Assembly: GCF_000337835.1 (NCBI RefSeq)
Contig: NZ_AOLM01000019.1
Coordinates: 114,945 to 178,944 of the forward strand
Origin: Haloferax sulfurifontis ATCC BAA-897
GTDB lineage: Archaea > Halobacteriota > Halobacteria > Halobacteriales > Haloferacaceae
Length of the DNA stretch: 64,000 bases
Direction of reading: 5' to 3'
Numbering within the stretch: position 1 is the stretch's first letter; every line of letters starts with the position of its first letter. The notes under the pieces were generated by a model that made no database searches, was not told the origin of the DNA, and was given only the letters and a program-made list of their open reading frames with translations. Below, in pieces: positions 8,214 to 17,104 of this stretch. A program made the position numbers and the translations under genes.

Positions 8214-10298
8214 ATGAGTCACGAGGACTTCCCCACGGAGAACCCAGCGGTGGTGACGTGTGGACTGCCGTACGCGAACGGCGACCTCCACATCGGCCAC
8301 CTCAGAACGTACGTCGGCGGCGACATCTACAGTCGCTCGCTGCGAACACTCGGCCAAAAGACGGCCTTCGTCAGCGGGTCGGACATGCACGGCACGCCCG
8401 TCGCCGTCAACGCCGAGAAGGAGGGCGTCACGCCCGAGGAGTTCGCGCTCCGCCACCACGAGAAGTACGAGGCGACGTTCCCCCGCTTCAACATCGAGTT
8501 CGACAACTACGGCCACACCCACGACGAGACGAACACCGAACTGACCCAGGAAATCGTCCGCACGCTCGAGGACGAGGGCTACGTCTACGAAAAGGAGATT
8601 CCGGTCGCCTACGACCCCGAGGCGGACCAGTGGCTCCCCGACCGCTTCGTCGAGGGCGCCTGTCCGTACTGCGGCGCGCACGCCCGCGGCGACGAGTGTG
8701 ACGAGGGCTGTGGCCGCCACCTCGAACCCGGCGAAATCGAAGAGCCGACCTCGACGCTCACCGGCAATCCCGCGGAGTACCGCGAGCGCGAGCACAAGTT
8801 CTTCGCCGTCTCCGACCTCCAAGACTACCTTCAGGAGTTCATCGACCGCCTCGAAGGCACCTCGAACGCCCAGAACCAGCCCCGCGAGTGGATCGAAGGC
8901 GAACTGCAGGACTGGTGTATCACCCGCGACATGGACTGGGGCATCGACTACCCCGGCGAGGAGGGCGACGACCTCGTGCTGTACGTCTGGGTCGACGCGC
9001 CCATCGAGTACGTCTCCTCCACCAAGCAGTACACGGAGCGCGTCGGCGCCGACACGTTCGACTGGGAGGTGGCGTGGAAGGACGCGGGCGACATCGTTCA
9101 CATCATCGGCCGCGACATCATCCAGCACCACACCGTGTTCTGGCCGGCGATGCTCCGCGGCGCGGGCTACGTCGAGCCGCGCGCGGTCATGGCCTCCGGC
9201 TTCATCACGCTCAACGGCAAGGGCTTTTCCACCTCGCGCAACCGCGCCGTCTGGGCCGACGAGTACCTCGACGAGGGCTTCCACCCCGACCTGCTTCGGT
9301 ACTACCTCGCCACCAACGGCGGCTTCCAGCAGGACGTGGACTTCTCGTGGTCGAAGTTCAAAGACCGCGTGAACAGCGAACTCGTCGGCACGGTCGGCAA
9401 CTTCCTCTACCGGTCGATGCTCTTCGCGTACCGCAACTTCGAGGGGACGCCCGAGGCCGACGTGTCGGAAGAAGTCGAAGCCCGCATCGAGGAGGCCATC
9501 GACGAGTTCGAAGCCGGCATCAACGACTACTCGGTCCGGCAGGCCGGCAACGCCGCCGTCCGCCTCGCGCAGTTCGGCAACGAGTACATCCAGCGCAACG
9601 AGCCGTGGAAGCTCACCGACGAGGACCCCGAGGCCGCGGCGCGGGTCATCCGCGACTGCGTCCAGATTGCGAAGGCCATCGCCGTGCTGTTCTTCCCCGT
9701 CGCGCCGGGCAAGATGCAGGCGCTCTGGGAACAGCTCGGCGAGGACGGCTCGGTGACCGACACCCGCGTCGACGCCGCCTTCGAGGCCCCGTCGGCGACC
9801 TTCGGCGAGCCCGAGGCGCTGTTCGAGAAAATCGAAGCCGAGCGCGTCGAGGAGCTCAACGAGAAGCTCGAAGCGCGCGTGGCCGAGACGGAATCCGAAA
9901 GCGACGAGTCCGACGAGGACGCGGAGGAGGATATGGACGCTGACACCGACGCCGACATCGACTTCGAACCCATCGCCGACGACCGCATCAGCTTCGAGGA
10001 GTTCCAGGACCTCGACATCCGCGTGGGCGAAATCGTCGCCGCCGAGGGCATCGACGGCGCGGACAAACTCGCCAAGCTCACCGTCGACATCGGCGTCGAA
10101 GAGCGCCAAATCGTCGCCGGCATCAAACAGCTCCACGACCTCGACGCGCTTTCCGGGACGAAGGTCATCATCGTCGCCAACCTCGAGAAGGCCGAGCTGT
10201 TCGGCGTCGAGTCCAACGGGATGCTGTTGGCCGCGGGCGACGAGGCCGACATCCTGACGACCCACGGCGACGCCGTCCCCGGCACGAAAGTCCAGTAA
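8214..10298 (+). CDS. metG: methionyl-tRNA synthetase
   Basis: 694 residues, full length. It charges initiator and elongator tRNA(Met). The class Ia catalytic core has HIGH at residues 26-29 and a KMSKS-equivalent GKGFSTSR at about 335. Between them a zinc knuckle uses four Cys (about 150, 153, 163, 167). The anticodon-binding helical domain follows. An Asp/Glu-rich linker (about residues 560-585) joins it to a C-terminal EMAP/ARC1-type tRNA-binding OB domain starting near ISFEEFQDLDIRVGEIV. The fused OB domain, which dimerises and holds tRNA in trans in many species, is intact. Confidence 0.97.
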   Translation: MSHEDFPTENPAVVTCGLPYANGDLHIGHLRTYVGGDIYSRSLRTLGQKTAFVSGSDMHGTPVAVNAEKEGVTPEEFALRHHEKYEATFPRFNIEFDNYGHTHDETNTELTQEIVRTLEDEGYVYEKEIPVAYDPEADQWLPDRFVEGACPYCGAHARGDECDEGCGRHLEPGEIEEPTSTLTGNPAEYREREHKFFAVSDLQDYLQEFIDRLEGTSNAQNQPREWIEGELQDWCITRDMDWGIDYPGEEGDDLVLYVWVDAPIEYVSSTKQYTERVGADTFDWEVAWKDAGDIVHIIGRDIIQHHTVFWPAMLRGAGYVEPRAVMASGFITLNGKGFSTSRNRAVWADEYLDEGFHPDLLRYYLATNGGFQQDVDFSWSKFKDRVNSELVGTVGNFLYRSMLFAYRNFEGTPEADVSEEVEARIEEAIDEFEAGINDYSVRQAGNAAVRLAQFGNEYIQRNEPWKLTDEDPEAAARVIRDCVQIAKAIAVLFFPVAPGKMQALWEQLGEDGSVTDTRVDAAFEAPSATFGEPEALFEKIEAERVEELNEKLEARVAETESESDESDEDAEEDMDADTDADIDFEPIADDRISFEEFQDLDIRVGEIVAAEGIDGADKLAKLTVDIGVEERQIVAGIKQLHDLDALSGTKVIIVANLEKAELFGVESNGMLLAAGDEADILTTHGDAVPGTKVQ

Positions 10299-10299
10299 A

Positions 10300-10364
10300 C
10301 GGCCGCCTCCGACCGATACGCGACCGCCTCCGAACCGACACGCGACCGCCTCCGAACCGACACG
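10300..10364 (+). repeat. 22-bp tandem repeat after metG
   Basis: Two identical 22-base units at 10321-10342 and 10343-10364, preceded by a degenerate 21-base copy at 10300-10320 and followed by a partial copy. The array begins just after the metG stop and ends just before a T-run. It encodes nothing evident and probably arose by slippage in the 3-prime untranslated region. Confidence 0.75.
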
Positions 10365-10382
10365 CGACCACCCACAACCCGA

Positions 10383-10403
10383 TTTTTTCGACGCGCTGTT
10401 TTT
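10383..10403 (+). terminator. T-run terminator after metG
   Basis: T6 at 10383-10388 and T5 at 10399-10403 sit within 110 bp of the metG stop and before the next gene. Archaeal RNA polymerase terminates on such T-tracts without a hairpin. Position and composition are the only evidence. Confidence 0.45.
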
Positions 10404-10470
10404 CTCGACGCCGTCCCCGTGTCAGAGACGGACCACAGCGCCTAACTGCGCCGACCCCCGAGCGTCGCCC

Positions 10471-10776
10471 ATGCGAATCGGAAGACGGGAAGCGGTCGGA
10501 ATCGTCGTCGCGCTCGCGGTGTTCGCGGGCGTCGTCGCCGCGGTCACCGGCGGCGGCGCGGGCACCCTGACCGTCGAACGCGTGGACGAACTCCCGCAGG
10601 GACAGGGTGCGGTCGCCTTCGGCAACCTCGACCCCGACCAGCGCGAGACGTTCGCGGAGGCGGTCTCGACCGACGAGCCGGTGGCGATACCGAACGAGGC
10701 GGCGCGAAACGAGTTCGTCGACCCCGGCTACGTCCGGTACGACGGCGGTATCTACCGGACGACCGTCTCCTCCTGA
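10471..10776 (+). CDS. hypothetical exported protein, paralog of the next gene
   Basis: 101 residues: a short basic N-terminus, one hydrophobic segment (VGIVVALAVFAGVVAAV), then a domain of about 75 residues with DELPQGQGAVAFGNLDPDQRE and [14 protein letters not shown]. The same domain is in the gene at 10848, so this is a tandem duplication. The hydrophobic segment could be a signal anchor. No catalytic motif. Function unknown; the shared aromatic C-terminal motif suggests a small beta fold outside the membrane. Confidence 0.7.
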   Translation: MRIGRREAVGIVVALAVFAGVVAAVTGGGAGTLTVERVDELPQGQGAVAFGNLDPDQRETFAEAVSTDEPVAIPNEAARNEFVDPGYVRYDGGIYRTTVSS

Positions 10777-10847
10777 GCAGGCGTTCGGCGCTCGAATCCC
10801 ACGCCGAGACCGGAGCCGATTTGAACGATGACGCTGGAGCGCCGGCT

Positions 10848-11135
10848 ATGCGAATCAGCGTGTTGCTCGCCGCGGCGCTCGTCCTCTCGACGGGCTGTCT
10901 CGGCGGCGGAAGCGGGACGGCGAGGCTGAGCGTCACCAGAGTCGACGACCTCCCGCAGGGCGAGGGAGCCGTCTCGTATCAGAACCTCGCGCCTGACCAA
11001 CAGTCGGCGTTCCGGCAGGCGCTCGGGGGCGAGACCGTGACGCTCCGGAAGGGAACGGACAGAAACGAGTTCCGCGACCCCGGCTACGTCAGATACGACG
11101 GAGAAATTTACCAAACGACCATTATAGTTGCGTGA
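10848..11135 (+). CDS. putative lipoprotein, paralog of the previous gene
   Basis: 95 residues from the ATG at 10848; an in-frame start at 10821 would only add residues before the signal peptide. A hydrophobic signal ends in LSTGC, a lipobox, so the mature protein is probably lipid-anchored at Cys after export. The mature domain has [20 protein letters not shown] and [15 protein letters not shown], close to the neighbour at 10471, which lacks the lipobox Cys. Unknown function. Confidence 0.72.
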   Translation: MRISVLLAAALVLSTGCLGGGSGTARLSVTRVDDLPQGEGAVSYQNLAPDQQSAFRQALGGETVTLRKGTDRNEFRDPGYVRYDGEIYQTTIIVA

Positions 11136-11220
11136 GGTCGACCGAGCGGTCAGTTCGGTGGGCGAACTATAGAGAGTACGTATGCGAACCCGTTACTCGG
11201 CACCGAGTTCATCATCGGGC

Positions 11221-11228
11221 TTTTTTAT
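11221..11228 (+). promoter_or_regulatory. pyk TATA element
   Basis: TTTTTTAT lies about 22-29 bp before the pyk ATG, giving an essentially leaderless transcript. No ribosome-binding site is visible. Confidence 0.5.
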
Positions 11229-11249
11229 CAGTCACTCGTAGGCGGTGCC

Positions 11250-13007
11250 ATGAGAAACGCAAAAATCGTCTGCACCCTCGGTCCCGCGTCCTTCGACCGG
11301 GAGACGATTCGCGGGCTCGCCGACGCCGGCATGAGCGTCGCCCGGATGAACGCGAGCCACGGCAACGTCGAACACCGGTCCGACGTCATCGACAGCATCC
11401 GCGCCGTCGACGACGCGACCGACGAACCGCTCGCGGCCATGCTCGACCTGCAGGGCCCCGAAGTGCGAACCGCCGAAATCGACGAGGACATCTACCTCGA
11501 AACCGGGAGCGAGGTCCGCTTCTACGAGGGCGACGACGCCACCCCCGAGGCCGTCGGGCTGTCGTACTCCATCACCGCCGCGGAGTCCGGCGACACCATC
11601 CTCCTCGACGACGGCCGCATCGAGGCCACCGTCGATTCCGTCGAAGACGATGCGGTCCACGCGACCATCGTCTCCGGCGGGAAGCTCAGTTCGCGCAAGG
11701 GCGTGAACGTCCCCGGCGTCGACCTCGACATCGACCTCATCACCGACTCCGACTACGAGAACCTGAAGCTCGCCGCGGAGAAGGAAGTCGACTACGTCGC
11801 CGCCTCGTTCATCCGCGACGCGGAGGACGTCTACACCATCAGCGACACCCTCGAGAACCTCGGCGCGGAGATTCCCATCATCGCCAAAATCGAGCGCGCC
11901 GGCGCGGTCGAGAACCTCGACGAAATCATCCAGGCGGCCCACGGCGTGATGGTCGCCCGCGGCGACCTCGGCGTCGAGTGCCCCCTCGAAGAGGTGCCAA
12001 TCATCCAGAAGCGCACCATCCGCAAAGCGCAGGCCGCGGGCGTGCCGGTCATCACCGCGACCGAGATGCTCGACTCGATGGTCCGCTCGCGCCGCCCGAC
12101 CCGCGCGGAGGCGTCCGACGTGGCCAACGCCGTCCTCGACGGCACCGACGCCGTGATGCTCTCCGGCGAGACCGCCGTCGGCGACCACCCCATCCGCGTC
12201 GTCGATACGATGTCCCGCATCGTCAAGGAAGTCGAGGCCAGCCCCGAGTACGACGAGAGCCAAGAACAGCGCGTCCCGACCGCCGACGAGGGCTCCCGCA
12301 CGGAGGCGCTGGCCCGCTCGGCGCGCTACCTCGCCCGCGACGTGAACGCCGCGGCCGTCGTCGCCGTCTCCGAGTCCGGCTACACCGCCCGGAAGACCGC
12401 GAAGTTCCGCCCCGGCGTCCCCGTCGTCGCCGTCACGCCGAACGACCGGACGCGCCGCCAGCTCGCCGTCTCGTGGGGCGTCTCGGCGCAGTACGCCGAC
12501 TACAGCCCGAGCGTCGAGGGCGTCATGGACGACGCCGTCACCGCCGCGCTCGACGCCGGCGTCGCCGAGTCCGGCGACACCATCGTCGTCCTCTCCGGCA
12601 TGATGACGGAGCTCGAAGGGACGAACACGACAAACATGCTCAAGGTCCACGTCGCCGCCGAGCCCGTCGCCACGGGCCGGAAAATCGTCAGCGGCCGCGT
12701 CGCCGGCCCCCTCTACCGCACCGAGGACGGCGACCTCACGGACGTTCCCGAGGGCGCGATTCTCGCGCTGTCGGCCGAGTTCGACGGCGAGTTCGACGGC
12801 GACGCCGACAAGCTCGCCGGCATCGTCGACGCCCGCGCGGGCATGACCGGCTACCCGGCGCTCGTCGCGCGCGAGCTCGACATCCCGATGGTGTCGGGCG
12901 CGCCGCTTCCGAAGACCATCGCGCAGGGCGCGACTGTCACGCTCCACGCCGAGCGCGGCATCGTCTACGAGGGCGACGTCATCAACCACGACCGCGACAG
13001 CCGGTAG
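11250..13007 (+). CDS. pyk: pyruvate kinase with extra C-terminal domain
   Basis: 585 residues, about 110 more than the core enzyme. It makes ATP and pyruvate from PEP and ADP. The core has [10 protein letters not shown] at the N-terminus, [14 protein letters not shown] (catalytic Lys/Glu region), [10 protein letters not shown] and ATEMLDSMV, then the C-terminal allosteric domain with [14 protein letters not shown]. The last 110 residues resemble the swivelling PEP-utiliser domain, as in the extra C-terminal sequence of some bacillary enzymes, but the position of the phospho-histidine reads TGYPAL rather than T-S-H-A-A. The tail therefore probably has a structural or regulatory role. Confidence 0.95.
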   Translation: MRNAKIVCTLGPASFDRETIRGLADAGMSVARMNASHGNVEHRSDVIDSIRAVDDATDEPLAAMLDLQGPEVRTAEIDEDIYLETGSEVRFYEGDDATPEAVGLSYSITAAESGDTILLDDGRIEATVDSVEDDAVHATIVSGGKLSSRKGVNVPGVDLDIDLITDSDYENLKLAAEKEVDYVAASFIRDAEDVYTISDTLENLGAEIPIIAKIERAGAVENLDEIIQAAHGVMVARGDLGVECPLEEVPIIQKRTIRKAQAAGVPVITATEMLDSMVRSRRPTRAEASDVANAVLDGTDAVMLSGETAVGDHPIRVVDTMSRIVKEVEASPEYDESQEQRVPTADEGSRTEALARSARYLARDVNAAAVVAVSESGYTARKTAKFRPGVPVVAVTPNDRTRRQLAVSWGVSAQYADYSPSVEGVMDDAVTAALDAGVAESGDTIVVLSGMMTELEGTNTTNMLKVHVAAEPVATGRKIVSGRVAGPLYRTEDGDLTDVPEGAILALSAEFDGEFDGDADKLAGIVDARAGMTGYPALVARELDIPMVSGAPLPKTIAQGATVTLHAERGIVYEGDVINHDRDSR

Positions 13008-13051
13008 GAGTGCGGTAGCCCTTTCCCGCCGCGACGCCTACCCACGAATCG

Positions 13052-13288
13052 ATGTCCCGCGCACCCTCTCCCGAGGATGACGACGACCGCGACGCTGACG
13101 GCGACGGCGAGTGGCGCTTCGGCGTCGACGACGTCGGTCCCGACGGCATCATCGACGACGAACCCGAGGTCGAACAGCTTCCCATCGAGCCCGAGTCGCC
13201 GCGGGCCGAGAACGTCGCGTTCGTCCTCATCGGCGTCCTTCTCGCGGTCGGCCTCATCGTCGTCACCGTGTTTCCGGGCGCGTTCTGA
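13052..13288 (+). CDS. small acidic single-pass membrane protein
   Basis: 78 residues. The first 50 are very acidic (runs of Asp and Glu) with a conserved-looking WRFGVDDVGPDG, and the C-terminal 25 form one membrane segment (VAFVLIGVLLAVGLIVVTVF). It follows pyk by 44 bp and may be co-transcribed. Small haloarchaea-restricted family; function unknown. Confidence 0.65.
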   Translation: MSRAPSPEDDDDRDADGDGEWRFGVDDVGPDGIIDDEPEVEQLPIEPESPRAENVAFVLIGVLLAVGLIVVTVFPGAF

Positions 13289-13690
13289 GCGACCCGCCGG
13301 ACGCCGACCGCGACTCGTCGCAACCGCTGAGTTCGGCCGCCGCCCCGTCTCCGACTTTCCGTTTTGATAATCGGGACTGTTGATTTATGTGACCCCGAGG
13401 GAAACCACCGCCAACCACCCGACCGGGACGGGCGAAGCGAGCGACACGGCGCACCCTCCGCGTCGGTCGCCGCGTCGATTCTCCCCGCGGCGCCCCGGGC
13501 TCCGACGCCGACGGGGGCCGCGCCGGGACGGACGCGGGCGCGGCCGCCGCGACGGCCTCCCTCCCGGTCGTCGCGCGGCCGCCGAAACCGGCCGCCACCG
13601 GGACGAACACCGAGACGACAAGATGACACACGACCGACGACGCGGACACGACCGACGACCCGCCCCGCCCGAGACGGAGGGACGCGAACA
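13289..13690. other. 402-bp gap with no convincing gene
   Basis: Open frames here on both strands give Arg/Pro/Ala-rich products with no domain and no acidic bias, so I do not call them. An AT-rich patch around 13362-13390 (TTTTGATAATC then TTGATTTATG) looks like a promoter, but it is 300 bp before the next start, so the following gene may have a long leader. No RNA gene or repeat seen. Confidence 0.5.
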
Positions 13691-14920
13691 GTGACGAGAC
13701 TCGTCGAACTCGACCCGGCGAAGTTCGTCCGGTTCCTCGCGGACCTCTGGACCCAGTGGAACTGGCAGACGAACGTCCAGCCCCGCGGCGAGGGGAGATA
13801 CCTCGTACAGGGCCAGCGCGGCGACGGCACGAAGGGACTCATGCTCGTGCTCCCGACCGTCGGGATGACCGTCGAAACCGAGCACATCAAGGGCTTCGTC
13901 GCGCACGCGAAAAAGCGCGGCGTCGACGCCGTCGTCGTCGCCACCCAAGGCGAGTTCGCCGACGCGGTCCGCGGGTTCGCCACGAGCCACGACGTGACGC
14001 TGTTCGACCGCGACGAACTCGGCGAGACCGTCGCCGACGAGGGCCTCGAACAGACCGTCAAGCAGTACACCGACGGCGAGGTGTTCGAGACGGCGGAAGT
14101 CGAGTTCGGCCTGCCGTTCGACCTACCCGAACCGGTGGAAGAAGCGCTCGCGTCGCTCCCGATAGCCGCCGCGCGCGAACGGCTCGCCGGACTCGTCGGT
14201 GACCGCGGCGGCGACGGCGGTGGCGACAGCGACAGCGGAGGCGGAGACGGAAGCGGAGGCGGAAGTAGCGGTGACGGTGACGGCGGAAGCGGCGGCTGGA
14301 AATCCGTTGGGAACACCCTCCGCGACGGACTCCCGTCGTCGGTCGGCGACCTGAAATCGGGGTCGCCGCCGAGCGTCCGCGTCGTCGTCGTCGCCGTGCT
14401 GTTGCTCGTGCTCGCGCTCGGCTTCGTCGCCGTGCTCGGCCCGATGGTCGACGGACTCGGCGGACCGACCGGCGACGGCGGCGGAGGCGAAGGCGGCGTC
14501 GCCGTCTCCGCGCTCTCCAGTGCGAGCGTCGACTCGGCCGACGTGGTCGCCCGGTGGAACGCCCGGGCGACAGACACGCTTCAGGTGGGCAACCGAACGT
14601 ACGCCGCGCCGGAGGGAGAGCGGTTCGTCGTCATCGGGCTCAACGCCACGGCCGCGGGCGACGCGCCGGGGTCGCTCCCGGAGTCGGCGCTCGCGTTCGA
14701 GACCGACGGCGTCAGCTACGGCTACCAACCGCTGTCGAACGCGACCGGCTTCCGCAACGGCGGGCTGTTCGCCCCCGACGAGCGGGCGCACGTCTGGACC
14801 GTCTTCTCCGTGCCGACGAACGCGACCACCGGGACCGTCTTCGTCCGGCCGACGAACGAAGACACCGTGGCGTTCGTCCACGACCGGTCGGTCTCGACCG
14901 ACCCGAACGGCGAGGACTGA
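13691..14920 (+). CDS. Mrr-like endonuclease-fold membrane protein with outer domain
   Basis: 409 residues from a GTG at 13691. Residues 1-110 resemble the Mrr_cat / restriction-endonuclease fold: WQTNVQPRGEGRYLVQGQR, then GLMLVLPT, GVDAVVVATQGEFADAVRGFA and VTLFDRDELGE. The usual D and E-x-K catalytic residues are not clear, so cleavage activity is doubtful. A Gly/Asp/Ser linker (about 170-203) leads to one membrane segment (about 230-252), a second Gly-rich linker and a C-terminal domain of about 130 residues with N-x-S/T sequons and an Ig-like (DUF4352-like) pattern. Topology: nuclease-fold domain inside, Ig-like domain outside. Confidence 0.7.
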   Translation: MTRLVELDPAKFVRFLADLWTQWNWQTNVQPRGEGRYLVQGQRGDGTKGLMLVLPTVGMTVETEHIKGFVAHAKKRGVDAVVVATQGEFADAVRGFATSHDVTLFDRDELGETVADEGLEQTVKQYTDGEVFETAEVEFGLPFDLPEPVEEALASLPIAAARERLAGLVGDRGGDGGGDSDSGGGDGSGGGSSGDGDGGSGGWKSVGNTLRDGLPSSVGDLKSGSPPSVRVVVVAVLLLVLALGFVAVLGPMVDGLGGPTGDGGGGEGGVAVSALSSASVDSADVVARWNARATDTLQVGNRTYAAPEGERFVVIGLNATAAGDAPGSLPESALAFETDGVSYGYQPLSNATGFRNGGLFAPDERAHVWTVFSVPTNATTGTVFVRPTNEDTVAFVHDRSVSTDPNGED

Positions 14921-14999
14921 GCGGGGAACGGCCGCCCCCGCCGAACCCGCACCGCGTTCGACCCTCAATCCTTAATCGGGCGACGGCCCTAGACCCGGT

Positions 15000-15603
15000 A
15001 TGGCATACCCGCCGCTCCCGTTACAGACCGGTCTCGTCAGTCCCGAGACGCTCCCGCTTTTGCTCGTGCTCGCGGGGCTCGGCCTGTCGCTCGCGGAGGC
15101 CATCGCCCCCGGCGCGCACTTCGTCGTCCTCGGCGTCGCCCTCCTCGCGGCGGGGCTGGTCGGCCTCTTTATCGCGCCGCTCGCAGGCCCGATAGCACTC
15201 GGCCTGCTCGTGTTGGTCTTCGGCGCGCTCGCGCTCTACGGCTACCGAGAACTCGATATCTACGGCGGGAAAGGAGAAGGAAAGACGAGCGACTCGGACG
15301 CGCTGACGGGCAAGATGGGGCGCGTCACGGAGCGCGTCACGCCGACCAGCGGCGAGGTCAAACTCGACGAGGGGGGGTTCAACCCGTTACTACGCCGCCC
15401 GGTCGGTCCACGGCGAGTTGGAAGTCGGAAGCGAGGTCATCGTCGTCGACCCCGGCGGCGGCAACGTCGTGACCGTCGAGGGCGTCGGCCCCGGCGAGGA
15501 CGAAATCGACCGCGAACTCGCCCGCGAGCGGGCGCGACGACGGCGCGAGGAGTCCGCGGAGCGAGACGAAGAACTCGAACGAGAGGGTACGGAAGGCGTC
15601 TGA
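15000..15603 (+). pseudogene. nfeD: nfeD-family protein, interrupted by a frameshift
   Basis: The first 129 codons give a normal NfeD: several membrane segments (LPLLLVLAGLGLSLAEAI and following) and the start of an OB domain ending GEVKLDEGGFNP. From 15388 the sequence continues in the next frame as YYAARSVHGELEVGSEVIVVDPGGGNVVTVEG and ends acidic at a TGA at 15601. The whole span is one base over a multiple of three. The extra base lies between a run of seven G (15371-15377) and the T pair at 15387-15388. NfeD partners SPFH proteins in membranes. This is either a real inactivation or a sequencing error; a TATA-like TTAAT at 14972 remains. Confidence 0.8.
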
Positions 15604-15710
15604 CCGCCGGCCGCGACGCCGCGGTCGGCCCGAACCGCGTCGACCCGAACCGCCGTTGGCCGCCCCGTCACCCCCGAAACCGTCCGACGTGACGGCCGGA
15701 CCACACGAAT

Positions 15711-15741
15711 ACTTATCATTCTGCCAACCCAAGGCGGGCTT
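15711..15741 (+). promoter_or_regulatory. promoter of the SPFH gene
   Basis: ACTTATCA at 15711-15718 is 24-31 bp before the ATG at 15742. The SPFH gene thus appears to have its own leaderless promoter and need not depend on the broken nfeD upstream. Confidence 0.45.
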
Positions 15742-17022
15742 ATGGACCTACTTGCCCTCCAGGCGGGGCTGGGTATCGGAGGCGTCGTCGCCGGCCTCCT
15801 CGTGCTCGTCCTCGCCATCGTGACGGTGTATCAGATGGTCGAAATCGTGGACGCCTACGAGAAGAAGGCGCTCACGGTGTTCGGGGAGTTCCGACGGCTC
15901 CTCGAACCGGGTATCAACTTCATCCCGCCGTTCGTCTCTCGGACCTACGCGTTCGATATGCGTACCCAGACGCTCGACGTGCCCCGGCAGGAAGCGATTA
16001 CGCGCGACAACTCGCCGGTCACGGCCGACGCCGTCGTCTACATCAAGGTGATGGACGCCAAGAAGGCGTTCCTCGAAGTCGACGACTACAAGCGCGCCGT
16101 CTCCAACCTCGCCCAGACGACCCTCCGGGCCGTCCTCGGCGACATGGAACTCGACGACACGCTCAACAAGCGCCAGGAGATCAACGCGCGCATCCGCAAG
16201 GAACTCGACGAACCGACCGACGAGTGGGGCGTCCGCGTGGAGTCCGTCGAGGTCCGCGAGGTCAACCCCAGCGCCGACGTCCAGCAGGCGATGGAACAGC
16301 AGACCTCCGCCGAGCGCCGCCGCCGCGCCATGATTCTCGAAGCGCAGGGTGAGCGCCGCTCCGCCGTCGAACAGGCCGAGGGTGAAAAGCAGTCGAACAT
16401 CATCCGCGCGCAGGGCGAAAAGCAGAGCCAGATTCTCGAAGCGCAGGGTGACGCCATCTCGACGGTGCTCCGCGCGAAGTCCGCCGAGTCGATGGGCGAA
16501 CGCGCCATCATCGACAAGGGGATGGAGACGCTCGAACGCATCGGACAGGGCGAGTCCACGACGTTCGTCCTCCCGCAGGAGCTCACCTCGCTCGTGGGTC
16601 GCTACGGCAAACAGCTCACCGGCTCCGACGTACAGGACACGGAAGGCCTCTCCAGCAAGCAGTTCGACGAGGAGACCCGCGAGCTCATCGGCCTCGACGA
16701 CATCGAGGAGATTCTCGGGCAGATAGACCAGGCCGCCGAGATGGACGTCGAACAGCTCGAACAGGAGGCGGAGGCCATCAAGGCCGGCGCGGAGGTCAAC
16801 GACATCAAGTCGCCCGACGAGGTCATCGCCGAGGCCGACGAGAGCGAGACCCCCATCAAGTCGTCCGACGAGGTCGTCGCGGAAAGCGAGGGCGCGGACG
16901 GCGCGGCCGACGAGTCGGCGGACGCGAACTCCGCGGGCAACGGCCAACCGGCCACAGACGCCGGCGACGACGGCGACGGCGACGACGAAAGCGAGATGTC
17001 CTTCGAGAAGGACCTCGAATAG
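15742..17022 (+). CDS. SPFH/band-7 (stomatin-like) protein
   Basis: 426 residues. An N-terminal membrane segment (about 10-30) is followed by the SPFH domain (ALTVFGEFRRLLEPGINFIPPFV ... TRDNSPVTADAVVYIKV) and a long Ala/Glu/Gln coiled coil (EQQTSAERRRRAMILEAQGE, AEGEKQSNIIRAQGEKQ). The C-terminal 120 residues are acidic and include two related IKS(P/S)DEV segments. Family members oligomerise into membrane rings or microdomains and are commonly encoded beside nfeD, as here. The partner nfeD gene is frameshifted. Confidence 0.92.
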   Translation: MDLLALQAGLGIGGVVAGLLVLVLAIVTVYQMVEIVDAYEKKALTVFGEFRRLLEPGINFIPPFVSRTYAFDMRTQTLDVPRQEAITRDNSPVTADAVVYIKVMDAKKAFLEVDDYKRAVSNLAQTTLRAVLGDMELDDTLNKRQEINARIRKELDEPTDEWGVRVESVEVREVNPSADVQQAMEQQTSAERRRRAMILEAQGERRSAVEQAEGEKQSNIIRAQGEKQSQILEAQGDAISTVLRAKSAESMGERAIIDKGMETLERIGQGESTTFVLPQELTSLVGRYGKQLTGSDVQDTEGLSSKQFDEETRELIGLDDIEEILGQIDQAAEMDVEQLEQEAEAIKAGAEVNDIKSPDEVIAEADESETPIKSSDEVVAESEGADGAADESADANSAGNGQPATDAGDDGDGDDESEMSFEKDLE

Positions 17023-17104
17023 TCGCATCGACCGACCGTCCCGGATTCGGACGGGTGTGAATGCCGAAGCCCTTTTCTCCGCGCCGTCTCGTATGTGGGA
17101 GTAG

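Noticed and set aside
8184..10265. A 693-codon minus-strand frame across metG
   Set aside because: Mirror frame of a full methionyl-tRNA synthetase gene; no recognisable domain.
13263..13694. Two overlapping open frames between the small membrane protein and the Mrr-like gene
   Set aside because: Arg/Pro/Ala-rich products with no haloarchaeal composition or motif; one is antisense to the other.
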